Assembly: GCF_013205055.1 (NCBI RefSeq)
Contig: NZ_JABMLF010000003.1
Coordinates: 186,001-250,000 of the forward strand
Direction: 5' to 3'
DNA length: 64,000 nt
Source: Rathayibacter sp. VKM Ac-2856
GTDB lineage: Bacteria > Actinomycetota > Actinomycetes > Actinomycetales > Microbacteriaceae
Shown: positions 33,006 to 40,776 of the stretch, piece by piece
Numbering within the stretch: position 1 is the stretch's first letter
Layout of the letters: every line of letters starts with the position of its first letter
Program-made: the position numbers and the translations under genes
Notes under the pieces: model-generated
The model's input: the letters and a program-made list of their open reading frames with translations, nothing else
The model's database searches: none
What the model was told of the DNA's origin: nothing

Positions 33006-33491
33006 GTGTCAGACAGCATCCTCGTCCTCACCACCGGCGGAACCATCGACAAGGAGTACTCGCTCGCGGGCGAGCTCGAGATCGGCGCGCCGACGATCCC
33101 GCGCCTGCTCGAGCCCGTGCTGTCGACGCTCGAGTTCCGCGTCGAGGAGGTCCTGCGGAAGGACAGTCTCGACCTCGACGACGCCGACCGCGCGCTGATC
33201 CGCGAGCGCGTGCTCTCGGCAGAGGAGGACCGCATCGTGGTGACCCACGGCACCGACACGATGACGCTGACGGCCGAGGCGCTCGGCGCCGTCCGCGACC
33301 GGGTCGTCGTGCTGACCGGCGCGATGCAGCCCGCGCGGATGCGCGACAGTGACGCCGCCTTCAACCTCGGTGCGGCCGTGGCCGCGGTGCAGCTGCTGCC
33401 GCCGGGCGTCTACCTCGCGATGAGCGGACGGGTGCTGCCGGCCGGCGCCGTCGTGAAGGACAGGGCGGCCGGGATCTTCCTGCCGGCCTGA
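33006..33491 (+). CDS. Half-length asparaginase-domain protein
   Basis: 161 residues that correspond to the N-terminal asparaginase domain only: ILVLTTGGTIDKEYS with the first nucleophile Thr, and IVVTHGTDTMTLTAEAL with the second catalytic Thr-Asp motif, then VVLTGAMQPAR. Normal type I/II asparaginases have about 330 residues with a C-terminal domain that completes the active site. A clean stop and non-coding sequence follow, so this is a genuinely short form rather than a frameshift. Similar 160-residue proteins exist in other bacteria; activity is uncertain. Confidence 0.8.
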   Translation: MSDSILVLTTGGTIDKEYSLAGELEIGAPTIPRLLEPVLSTLEFRVEEVLRKDSLDLDDADRALIRERVLSAEEDRIVVTHGTDTMTLTAEALGAVRDRVVVLTGAMQPARMRDSDAAFNLGAAVAAVQLLPPGVYLAMSGRVLPAGAVVKDRAAGIFLPA

Positions 33492-33513
33492 GCCCGCGGC
33501 CCGGGGGCCCGCG

Positions 33514-33951
33514 TCACTCCGCCGCGGCGACCGCCCGGGTGCACTCCGCGCAGAGCCCGAAGACGTCCACCACGTGGTGCGCATCGGTGAAGCCGTTCTG
33601 CGCCGCGACCGTGCGCGCCCAGGTCTCGACCGCGTCCGCCGCGATCTCGACCGTCAGCCCGCAGCGCCGGCAGATCAGGTGGTGGTGGTGCGTGCCCGGG
33701 GTGCAGGCGCGGTAGAGGCTCTCGCCCTCGGGCGACTGCAGCGAGTCGGCCTCGCCCTCGACGGCGAGGTCGGACAGGGCGCGGTAGACCGTCGCCAGCC
33801 CGATCGGCGAGCCGGACGCGTGCAGGGCGCTGTGCAGGCCCTGCGCGCTGACGAAGTCCTCGCGCTGAGTGAGCGCCTCGCGCACGGCCTCGCGCTGCCA
33901 CGTGTTCCGCTTGACCACCGGTCCGCCTTCCCGTTTCACGACCCGCGCCAC
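33514..33951 (-). CDS. zur: Fur-family regulator, Zur-like
   Basis: 145 residues: winged helix (TWQREAVREALTQREDFVSA, then GLATVYRALSDLAVEG), metal site GTHHHHLICRRCG and the structural zinc site with CRRC and CAEC pairs. It is the last gene of the zinc operon, starting 1 nt after the znuB stop (GTG 33951; GTG 33918 inside the frame gives the more usual MVKRNTWQ start). With the palindrome before znuA this points to zinc-dependent repression of its own operon. Confidence 0.88.
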   Translation of the reverse strand: MARVVKREGGPVVKRNTWQREAVREALTQREDFVSAQGLHSALHASGSPIGLATVYRALSDLAVEGEADSLQSPEGESLYRACTPGTHHHHLICRRCGLTVEIAADAVETWARTVAAQNGFTDAHHVVDVFGLCAECTRAVAAAE

Positions 33952-33952
33952 G

Positions 33953-34837
33953 CTATACCCCCGCCCCGACCGCGGCCGGTGAGCGCCGGCGCGAGGACCG
34001 GCGCACGCCCTTTCGGCCGATGATCCGGCAGACGACGTAGATCGTGAACGAGATCGTCGTCACGTAAGGACTGATCGGGACGGAGCCGCCGAGGGCGAGC
34101 AGGATCCCGCCGACCAGCGCGCCGACGGCGAAGAGCACGCTGAGCAGCGGCACGAGCACCGGCGACGCCGAGATCCGCAGCGCCGCGGCCGCAGGGGTCA
34201 CCAGGATCGCGAGCACGAGCAGCGAGCCGACGATCTGCACCGAGACGGCCACCGCGAGGCCGAGCAGCAGCATGAACGCGATCGAGAGCGCCCGGGTCGG
34301 GATGCCGCGGGCGGCCGCCACGTCGGCGTCCACGCTCGCGAAGGTCAGCGGGCGCCAGATCAGCGCGAGACCGATCACGACGACGACCGAGATGGCGATC
34401 AGCCAGCCGAGCTGCGGGTCGTCCACGGCCACGATCTGCCCGGTGAGCAGGCCGAACTTGTTCGCGCTCCGCCCGGGGTACAGGGCGAGGCAGAGGATCC
34501 CGAGGCCGAGGCCGAAGGGCATCAGCACGGCGATGATCGAGTTGCGATCGCGGGCCCGCGAGCCCAGCAGCCCGATCAGGAGGGCCGCGACCAGCGAGCC
34601 GACGATCGAGCCCTGCACGACGCCCACGCCCAGCAGCAGCCCGGCGGAGGCGCCCGCGAAGGACAGCTCGCTGATCCCGTGCACCGCGAAGGCCATGTCG
34701 CGCGACATCACGAAGACGCCGATCAGCCCGCCGACGACGCCGAGGACGGCGCCCGCGATGACGGAGTTCAGCAGCAGCGCGAGCAGCGCGCCGTAGTCGG
34801 AGAAGTCGAAGATCTGCGACCAGACGTCGTCGGTCAT
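33953..34837 (-). CDS. znuB: Zinc ABC transporter permease
   Basis: 294 residues, ABC-3 family, with about eight membrane helices: VVGGLIGVFVMSRDMAFAVH then GISELSFAGAS (characteristic of ZnuB/MntB), TFASVDADVAAARGIP as the ATPase-contact loop and VSVQIVGSLLVLAILVTPAA. The basic C-terminus (RRSSRRRSPAA) is cytoplasmic. The ATG overlaps the znuC stop (ATGA). Zinc is inferred from the His-rich binding protein and Zur; manganese is the alternative. Confidence 0.9.
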   Translation of the reverse strand: MTDDVWSQIFDFSDYGALLALLLNSVIAGAVLGVVGGLIGVFVMSRDMAFAVHGISELSFAGASAGLLLGVGVVQGSIVGSLVAALLIGLLGSRARDRNSIIAVLMPFGLGLGILCLALYPGRSANKFGLLTGQIVAVDDPQLGWLIAISVVVVIGLALIWRPLTFASVDADVAAARGIPTRALSIAFMLLLGLAVAVSVQIVGSLLVLAILVTPAAAALRISASPVLVPLLSVLFAVGALVGGILLALGGSVPISPYVTTISFTIYVVCRIIGRKGVRRSSRRRSPAAVGAGV

Positions 34838-35682
34838 GCGCGCTCCTCCTCGTGCTCGTGCACGTGCGAGTGGTCGGGGGCGCCGACCACGATGACGCGT
34901 CCGCGGGCGCGGATCACGTCGACCGGCGCGTCGTAGAGCTCGCTGAGCACCTCGGAGCGCAGCACCTCGTCGGGGGTGCCGATGCGGAAGCGGCCGCCGG
35001 CCAGGTAGAGCACCCGGTCGACCATCCCGAGCACCGGATTCACGTCGTGCGTGACGAAGAGGACGCCGAGGTGCCGCTCGCGCCGGTGCCGGTCGATCAG
35101 CTCGCTCACCGCGCGCTGGTGCGCGAGGTCGAGGGCGATCAGGGGCTCGTCGCAGAGCAGCAGGGCCGGGTCGCCGGCGAGGGCCTGACCCACCCGGACG
35201 CGCTGCTGCTCACCGCCGGAGAGACTGCCGATGGGCGCGTCGGCGTAGTCGGTCGCGCCGACCGAGGCGAGCAGGGCGTCGACCTGCGCGCGGCGCGAGC
35301 GCGAGGGCAGGGGCAGGCCGAAGCGGTGGCCGTCGATGCCGAGGCCGATCAGGTCGCGGGCGCGCAGCGGTGTGCCCTCGTCCGCCAGCTTCTGCTGGGG
35401 GATGTAGCCGATGCGGCGGTTGCCGCGGTGCACGGGCTCGCCGAGCACGCGCAGCTCGCCGGTGCTGAGCGGCTGCTGCCCGAGGACGGCGCGGAGCAGG
35501 CTGGTCTTGCCAGACCCGTTGGCGCCGAGCACCGCGACGAACTCGCCGGCCTGGACGTCGAGGTCGACGCCGCTCCACAGCTCGCGGTCGCCGAAGCGCA
35601 GACCGGCGCCGCGCAGCTGCAGCACGGACGCCGAAAGGCCCGCCTCCGAGGAGGCGGGCGCGGTCGAGGAGGCTCGGGTCAC
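34834..35682 (-). CDS. znuC: Zinc ABC transporter ATP-binding protein
   Basis: 282 residues: Walker A GANGSGKTS, signature LSGGEQQR, Walker B LLLCDEP and LFVTHDVNPVL. The C-terminus is His-rich (PDHSHVHEHEEE), a possible metal-sensing or chelating tail also seen in some ZnuC proteins. GTG 35682 overlaps the znuA stop (GTGA) and the stop overlaps znuB, so the operon is tightly coupled. Confidence 0.9.
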   Translation of the reverse strand: MTRASSTAPASSEAGLSASVLQLRGAGLRFGDRELWSGVDLDVQAGEFVAVLGANGSGKTSLLRAVLGQQPLSTGELRVLGEPVHRGNRRIGYIPQQKLADEGTPLRARDLIGLGIDGHRFGLPLPSRSRRAQVDALLASVGATDYADAPIGSLSGGEQQRVRVGQALAGDPALLLCDEPLIALDLAHQRAVSELIDRHRRERHLGVLFVTHDVNPVLGMVDRVLYLAGGRFRIGTPDEVLRSEVLSELYDAPVDVIRARGRVIVVGAPDHSHVHEHEEERA

Positions 35683-36662
35683 GACGAGAGGGCTCCCTCG
35701 AGGGCGTCGAGGTTCGCGGTCATCCAGGTGACGTAGTCGTCGCCCTCGGGCAGCGTCTCGGTGACGCCGACCGTCGGAACGCCGGCCGCCTCCGCCGCGT
35801 CGAGCACGGCCTGGGTCTGCGAGCTCTCGGTCTGCTCGTTGAAGACGAGCGCGTCGACGGTGCCGTCGGAGAAGAGGGCGAGCGTCTCCTGCAGCGTGGT
35901 CGCGGGGACGTCGGTGCCCTCCTCGACCGCCTCGCTGAACTCCTCCGGAGTCGCGTTGACGAGCCCGAGCGCCTCGGTCAGGTAGAGCGGAACGGGCTCG
36001 GTGATGGCGATCGAGCGGCCGCCGAGGGTGCCCTTCAGCTCGGCCTCGCGGTCGATCAGGCCGTCGAGGGAGGCGCCGAGCGTCGCGGCGTTCTCCTCGT
36101 AGGTCGCCGCGTCGTCCGCGTCGATCGCGGACAGCTCGTCGGCGATGGCGGTGACCATCTCGCGGACGGCGGCGAGGTCGTACCAGACGTGCTCGTTGTA
36201 CGCGGCGTGCTCGTGGCCCTCCTCGTCGTGGCCGGCCTCCTCGGACTCGGCCCCGGCGGACTCCTCCGCGTGGTCGTGCTCCTCCTCGAGCCCGGCGACG
36301 ACGGTGGCCGTGATGACGGGGGCGGTGGAGCCGGACGCGTCGATCATCGTGTCGACGAACGCGTCGTAGCCGCCGCCGTTCTCGATCACGAGGGCCGCGT
36401 TCGAGAGGGCGAGCTGGTCGCGCGCCGTGGCCTCGTACTCGTGCGGGTCCTTGTCGGGGCTGTCGATGATGCTCGTGACCTCGACCAGGTCGCCGCCGAT
36501 GCTGCGGACCAGATCGCCGTAGACGTCGGTCGACGCGACGACCGCGACCTTCCCGCCGTCCTCGGCGGAGGCGCCGGACGAGGAGGCCGTGCCGGAGCAC
36601 GCCGAGAGGGCGAGCGCAGTGCTGCCGAGCAGTGCGACGAGGGCGAGGGAGCGGGTCTTCAC
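35679..36662 (-). CDS. znuA: Zinc ABC transporter substrate-binding lipoprotein
   Basis: 327 residues. Lipoprotein signal with lipobox LSAC (Cys about 22), then a cluster A-I metal-binding fold: DKDPHEYEAT supplies the first His ligand, NEHVWYDLAAV the second, and an acidic His-rich loop (HDHAEESAGAESEEAGHDEE) lies between, typical of zinc rather than manganese proteins. Start GTG 36662. The promoter upstream overlaps a Zur-type palindrome, so expression should rise on zinc shortage. Confidence 0.9.
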   Translation of the reverse strand: MKTRSLALVALLGSTALALSACSGTASSSGASAEDGGKVAVVASTDVYGDLVRSIGGDLVEVTSIIDSPDKDPHEYEATARDQLALSNAALVIENGGGYDAFVDTMIDASGSTAPVITATVVAGLEEEHDHAEESAGAESEEAGHDEEGHEHAAYNEHVWYDLAAVREMVTAIADELSAIDADDAATYEENAATLGASLDGLIDREAELKGTLGGRSIAITEPVPLYLTEALGLVNATPEEFSEAVEEGTDVPATTLQETLALFSDGTVDALVFNEQTESSQTQAVLDAAEAAGVPTVGVTETLPEGDDYVTWMTANLDALEGALSS

Positions 36663-36707
36663 GGGTGAGCCGATCTGGGTCAGGAGCGGGACGGTCGGGA
36701 TGAGGAC

Positions 36708-36737
36708 ACGCTAGCGACTATTGATAACGATTGTCAA
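36708..36737 (-). promoter_or_regulatory. znuA promoter with Zur-type operator
   Basis: On the minus strand TTGACA (36737-36732), an 18-bp spacer and TAGCGT (36713-36708). The inverted repeat TTGATAACGATTGTCAA (36721-36737 on the + strand) covers the -35 box and matches the general Fur/Zur GATAAnnnTTnTC pattern. Confidence 0.72.
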
Positions 36738-36894
36738 AATCGACGGCGGTGCGCGCCTCCTCCCTCTGTCTCGCGGCGTCACGAGCGGTCACAGGTCGTC
36801 GCATTCCCCCGCGGCAGCACTCCCCGCTGCCACAGTCGCCGCACGCCCCGCGACCAGCGCGGCGACCGAGATCATCCGATCGAGAGGACCCACC

Positions 36895-38190
36895 GTGACC
36901 AGCACCGCATCGACCCCGACGCTCCGCCAGGACCGGACCGACAGCGCAGGCCGGACGGACAGCGCAGGCCCGTCCGCCCCCGACCGCTGGGCCGACGCCC
37001 CGCGGCCCGCCACCCCCGCCGAGTGGATCGCCCGCGCCGAGGAGGTCGGCGCCGTCCTCGCCGTCGACGCGCTCGAGCGCGACCGCGCCGGCGCCGCCCC
37101 CCTCGCCGAGGTGGCCCTCCTCAAGAGCGCCGGCCTCGTCACCCTGCTCGGCCCGCTCGAGCACGGCGGCGGCGGCCAGGAGTGGGCCGTCGCCCTCCGC
37201 GTGGTCCGCACCGTCGCGCGCGCCGACGGCTCGATCGGCCAGCTGCTCGGCTACCACTACCTCTGGGCCTGGGCCGCGCGCCTGGTCGCCACGGACGAGC
37301 AGATCGCGGCGGTCGAGCGGCAGGCGACCGAGGGGAACCTGCTCTACGGCGGCGCGGTGAACCCGCGCGACTCGGACCTGTCGATCCGCGAGGAGGGCGA
37401 CGAGCTGGTCTTCCGCGGCCGCAAGTCGTTCTCGACCGGCGGAGTGGTCAGCGATCTGACCGTGCTCGAGGGCGTGCTCGAGGGGACCGACACCCACGTC
37501 TTCGCGATCGTGCCGACCGCGCAGGACGGCATCGTCTTCGGCCGCGACTGGGACAGCCTGGGGCAGCGCCTGACCGAGTCCGGCTCGGTCGAGATCCGCG
37601 ACGTCCGGGTGCCGTGGGCCGCGGCCGCCGGCTTCGTCGACCGGGTCTTCCAGCCGCTCGTGTACAACACCCTCAACGTGCCGACGATCCAGCAGGTGTT
37701 CGCCGAGTTCTACCTCGGCATCGCGCAGGGCGCCCTCGAGCGGGCGGCGCAGTACACGCGCGAGTCCACCCGCGCGTGGCCCTACGGCGGCGACGACAAG
37801 GCCCGGGCGAGCGAGGAGTGGTACATCCTCGAGGGCTACGGCGATCTGCAGTCGCGGCTCTGGGCCGACGAGGCGCTGATCGACGCGACCGGCGCCGCCC
37901 TCTCCGCCGCGCTGCACGCCCCGCGCGAGGAGCTGACCCCGCGCCGCCGCGGCGAGATCGCCGTGCGGATCGCGGCCGCGAAGGCGCGCATCGTCGAGGA
38001 CGGCCTGGCCGCCGCGACCCGCGTCTTCGAGCTGACCGGCGCCCGCGCGTCCTCGAGCTCGGTCGGGCTCGACCTGCACTGGCGCAATCTGCGGACGCAC
38101 TCGCTGCACGACCCGCTGCCGTACAAGCGCCGAGAGGTCGGCGTCTACACGCTGCTGAACGAGGTGCCCGAGCCGACCTGGTACACCTGA
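36895..38190 (+). CDS. Acyl-CoA dehydrogenase-like flavoprotein (DszC/SfnC-type monooxygenase)
   Basis: 431 residues with acyl-CoA dehydrogenase fold. VALLKSAGLVTLLGPLEHGG, RTVARADGSIGQLLGYHYLW, FRGRKSFSTGGVVSDLTVL (flavin contacts) and LTGARASSSSVGLDLHWRNL with the terminal H-DPLPYKRREVG signature mark the DszC/SfnC/isobutylamine-monooxygenase group rather than true CoA dehydrogenases. Those use reduced flavin from a separate reductase. The N-terminus has a short direct repeat (RTDSAG twice). GTG 36895 has GAGAGGA upstream. It shares the 232-bp gap holding the Zur box. Confidence 0.78.
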   Translation: MTSTASTPTLRQDRTDSAGRTDSAGPSAPDRWADAPRPATPAEWIARAEEVGAVLAVDALERDRAGAAPLAEVALLKSAGLVTLLGPLEHGGGGQEWAVALRVVRTVARADGSIGQLLGYHYLWAWAARLVATDEQIAAVERQATEGNLLYGGAVNPRDSDLSIREEGDELVFRGRKSFSTGGVVSDLTVLEGVLEGTDTHVFAIVPTAQDGIVFGRDWDSLGQRLTESGSVEIRDVRVPWAAAAGFVDRVFQPLVYNTLNVPTIQQVFAEFYLGIAQGALERAAQYTRESTRAWPYGGDDKARASEEWYILEGYGDLQSRLWADEALIDATGAALSAALHAPREELTPRRRGEIAVRIAAAKARIVEDGLAAATRVFELTGARASSSSVGLDLHWRNLRTHSLHDPLPYKRREVGVYTLLNEVPEPTWYT

Positions 38191-38213
38191 TCGGCCGCGC
38201 GGCACGGTCGGCG

Positions 38214-38960
38214 TCAGATCAGGCCGTGCCGCCGGAACGCCTCCCGGACGCCGTCCTCGCGGACGGACGCGGTGACCTCGTCGGCGGCGGCGAGGGCCGC
38301 GGCGGAGGCGTTCCCCATCGCGATGCCGAGGCCCGCGGCCGCGAGCATCTCGACGTCGTTGGAGCTGTCGCCGATCGCGATCGTGTCGGCGACCGGGTGA
38401 CCGAGCCGCTCGGCCAGGCGGAGGAGCGCCGACCCCTTGTCGACGCCGCGGACGCTGACCTCGCCGCCCGCGTCGCCGAGGGAGGGGATCGTGCCGGTGA
38501 TCACGTGGAAGCGCTCGCCGAGGCCGTCGCGGACGAGGGCGAAGGTGCCGGGGTGGTCGCCGAAGAAGGTCGCCTTCGCGATGCCCTCCGTCGGCACGGT
38601 GCCGTAGCCGCCGCCCACTCCCCCGCTGGTGAAGACGTCGTCGAACGACTGCAGCGAGTAGGCGATCCGGTGCGCCTCGAGGAATCCGGCGATCGCCTCG
38701 ACGTCCTCGGGCGGCATCGTGCGCGACTCGAGTAGGACGCCGTCGAGCTCGACGAAGCCGCCGGCCGCCGAGACGACCCCGTCGAAGCCGAGGTCGAGCA
38801 CCTGCTGCGGGATCTCGGGGCGCGAGCGGCCGGTCGCGACGAGGACGAGGTGGCCGTTCCGGCGGGCGCCGGTGATCGCCTCCGGCACCGACGGGGCGAT
38901 CACGCCCTCGTCCAGGAGCGTGCCGTCGACGTCGAGCAGGACCAGTCGGGTGCGTGTCAC
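38214..38960 (-). CDS. HAD-superfamily phosphatase, Cof type
   Basis: 248 residues: motif I LLDVDGTLL, motif II LVATGRSR, Lys in VRGVDKGSALL and motif IV AIGDSSNDVEML, which define the Cof/IIB group. These dephosphorylate sugar phosphates or cofactors such as FMN and PLP. GTG 38960 is 6 nt after TAGGCT on its strand (leaderless). Divergent from the LacI gene. Confidence 0.88.
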   Translation of the reverse strand: MTRTRLVLLDVDGTLLDEGVIAPSVPEAITGARRNGHLVLVATGRSRPEIPQQVLDLGFDGVVSAAGGFVELDGVLLESRTMPPEDVEAIAGFLEAHRIAYSLQSFDDVFTSGGVGGGYGTVPTEGIAKATFFGDHPGTFALVRDGLGERFHVITGTIPSLGDAGGEVSVRGVDKGSALLRLAERLGHPVADTIAIGDSSNDVEMLAAAGLGIAMGNASAAALAAADEVTASVREDGVREAFRRHGLI

Positions 38961-38966
38961 CCGCGG

Positions 38967-38972
38967 AGCCTA
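38967..38972 (-). promoter_or_regulatory. Leaderless -10 box (TAGGCT) for the Cof-type HAD gene
   Basis: TAGGCT on the minus strand ends 6 nt before GTG 38960; no Shine-Dalgarno is present. Confidence 0.55.
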
Positions 38973-39054
38973 CCCGGCGGGCTCCGCGCGATCCCGCGCC
39001 AGGTCGCTCGGCCGCCCCCGTTGTACGGTGAGCCCAGCGAGCGGAGGAGGGGAC

Positions 39055-40062
39055 ATGGCGGTCACGCTGCACGACGTCGCCCGCGCCGCCGAGGTCTCGA
39101 TCAAGACGGTCTCCAACGTCATCCACGACTACCCGCACGTGCGCCCCGCCACCCGCGAGCGCGTGCAGGCCGCGATCACCGCGCTCGGCTACCGCCCGAA
39201 CCTCGCCGCGCGGAGCCTGCGCCGCGGCCGCACCGGCGTGATCGGGCTGGCGCTGCCCGAGCTGAGCCTGCCGTACTTCGCCGAGCTCGCCGACAGCGTG
39301 ATGCGGGCCGCGGATCCGCTCGGCCTGACGGTCCTGATCGAGCAGACCGGGGGCGACGCCGAGCGCGAGCGCACGGTGCTCACCGGGGAGCGGCGCCGGC
39401 TCACCGACGGCCTGCTCTTCAGTCCGCTCGGCCTCGGCGGCGGCGACGAGGACGCGCTGGACGTCGACTTCCCGCTGGTCCTGCTCGGCGAGCGGATCTT
39501 CTCGGACCGCACCGACCACGTCACGATGCAGAACGTCGCCGCCGCCCGCGCCGCGACCGCGCACCTGATCGCCGCGGGCCGCCGTCGCATCCTCGCGCTC
39601 GGCGCGCACGAGGGCGGCGGGGTCGGCTCGGCGTCGCTGCGCCTCGAGGGCTACCGCGCGGCGCTCGCGGACGCCGGGATCCCCTTCGACCCGCGGCTGA
39701 TCGGCGGCGCCGGGCCGTGGCGGCGCTCGGGCGGCGCGGAGGCGATGCGGCGCCTGCTCGAGTCCGGGCTCGCCTTCGACGCGGTGTTCGCGCTCAACGA
39801 CACCCTCGCCCTCGGCGCGCTGCGGGCGCTGCAGGACGCGGGCGTCCGGGTGCCCGAGGACGTCGCGGTGATCGGCTTCGACGACGTCGACGAGGCTCGC
39901 TACTCCTCGCCCAGTCTCAGCAGCATCGACTCCGGCCGCGACGAGATCGCGCGGACCGCGGTCGAGCTGCTGCAGGCGCGGATCGAGGGGACGCGGACCG
40001 GGCCGCCGGAGCTGCGCGAGGCGGCGTTCACGCTGATCGGGCGGGAGTCGACGGCGGGCTGA
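39055..40062 (+). CDS. LacI-family regulator
   Basis: 335 residues: LacI HTH (TLHDVARAAEVSIKTVSNVI, hinge LGYRPNLAARSLRRG) and a periplasmic-binding-like ligand domain ending [30 protein letters not shown] precedes the ATG, and TACGGT 26-31 bp upstream may be its -10. The nearest carbohydrate gene is the GH51 arabinofuranosidase at 40777, whose promoter region carries an AACGTT palindrome typical of LacI-family operators, so it is a candidate target. The divergent HAD phosphatase is another. Confidence 0.88.
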   Translation: MAVTLHDVARAAEVSIKTVSNVIHDYPHVRPATRERVQAAITALGYRPNLAARSLRRGRTGVIGLALPELSLPYFAELADSVMRAADPLGLTVLIEQTGGDAERERTVLTGERRRLTDGLLFSPLGLGGGDEDALDVDFPLVLLGERIFSDRTDHVTMQNVAAARAATAHLIAAGRRRILALGAHEGGGVGSASLRLEGYRAALADAGIPFDPRLIGGAGPWRRSGGAEAMRRLLESGLAFDAVFALNDTLALGALRALQDAGVRVPEDVAVIGFDDVDEARYSSPSLSSIDSGRDEIARTAVELLQARIEGTRTGPPELREAAFTLIGRESTAG

Positions 40063-40138
40063 CGGGGGCGGGCCTCGGCGGAGGGCGAGCCGGCGGAGGA
40101 AGCGAGCCGGCGGCGGGGACGAGCGGGTGCGGCGCGGG

Positions 40139-40570
40139 TCAGGCGCAGGCGCAGATCTCGCGCCGGATCCAGTCGCCGGCCTCGGCCACGGGCAGCTCGC
40201 CGCGGCGCAGCAGCCGGCTCCACTCGACCGCGCGCCCGGTCAGCCGGTCGTCGGCGCTGCCGCGGTGATCGCCGCCGATCGTGCGCATCAGGAGGTGCGC
40301 GAGCGGGCCGCCGAGGTGCAGCGAGGCGCCGGCCACCCCGGCGAAGTGCCGGGCCTGGCCGCGCGTGCCGTCGTCGTAGGGCTCCTCGAAGCCGCGGCCG
40401 CGGATCCGGTTGCTGCCGCCGGAGGCGAGATCGACGAGTCCCAGCGGCCACGGGCGGATGCCGGCGACCTCGCGCGCGGTGGCGGAGATCAGGGCGCGAG
40501 GGCGGGGCGAGGCGGCAGCGAGGGCGTCGACGCGGTCGGCGAGCGCGGAGCAGGCGTCGGGGGCGTTCAC
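40139..40570 (-). CDS. Hypothetical protein
   Basis: 143 residues, no family recognised. The middle contains RGRGFEEPYDDGTRGQARHF followed by AGVAGASLHLGGPLAHLLMR, suggesting one amphipathic or membrane-associated helix, and the end is EICACA. GTG 40570 sits inside an inverted repeat (GGGGGCG 40559-40565 and CGCCCCC 40570-40576). The frame has normal codon bias with G/C in third positions, which supports coding. Confidence 0.6.
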   Translation of the reverse strand: MNAPDACSALADRVDALAAASPRPRALISATAREVAGIRPWPLGLVDLASGGSNRIRGRGFEEPYDDGTRGQARHFAGVAGASLHLGGPLAHLLMRTIGGDHRGSADDRLTGRAVEWSRLLRRGELPVAEAGDWIRREICACA

Positions 40571-40653
40571 GCCCCCCAGTCGAGCACACCGCGACTGGGC
40601 GGCGGCGGAGAAGCGCACCGCCTCCGGGCGTGCGGGCCGGCGTGCGCGGCCGC

Positions 40654-40695
40654 TTGACACCGGCCTCGCACGCCAGCACCATCGTGTGTACAACG
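40654..40695 (+). promoter_or_regulatory. Candidate abfA promoter and LacI-type operator
   Basis: TTGACA (40654-40659), 17-bp spacer and CACCAT (40677-40682). Just downstream, GTACAACGTTAG contains the palindrome AACGTT, common at the centre of actinobacterial LacI-family operators. Confidence 0.5.
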
Positions 40696-40776
40696 TTAGA
40701 AACGGCGGGCGGCGATCGCCGACGATCTCCCTCTCCGGCCCGGCCGGGGCCCGCCGACGCCTCGGAAGGGCCCCGC

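Noticed and set aside
36738-36894. ATG-type start upstream of 36895 for the DszC-like gene (frame open from 36721)
   Set aside because: The frame would begin inside the Zur palindrome and the extra 58 residues have no similarity to the family; GTG 36895 has GAGAGGA upstream.
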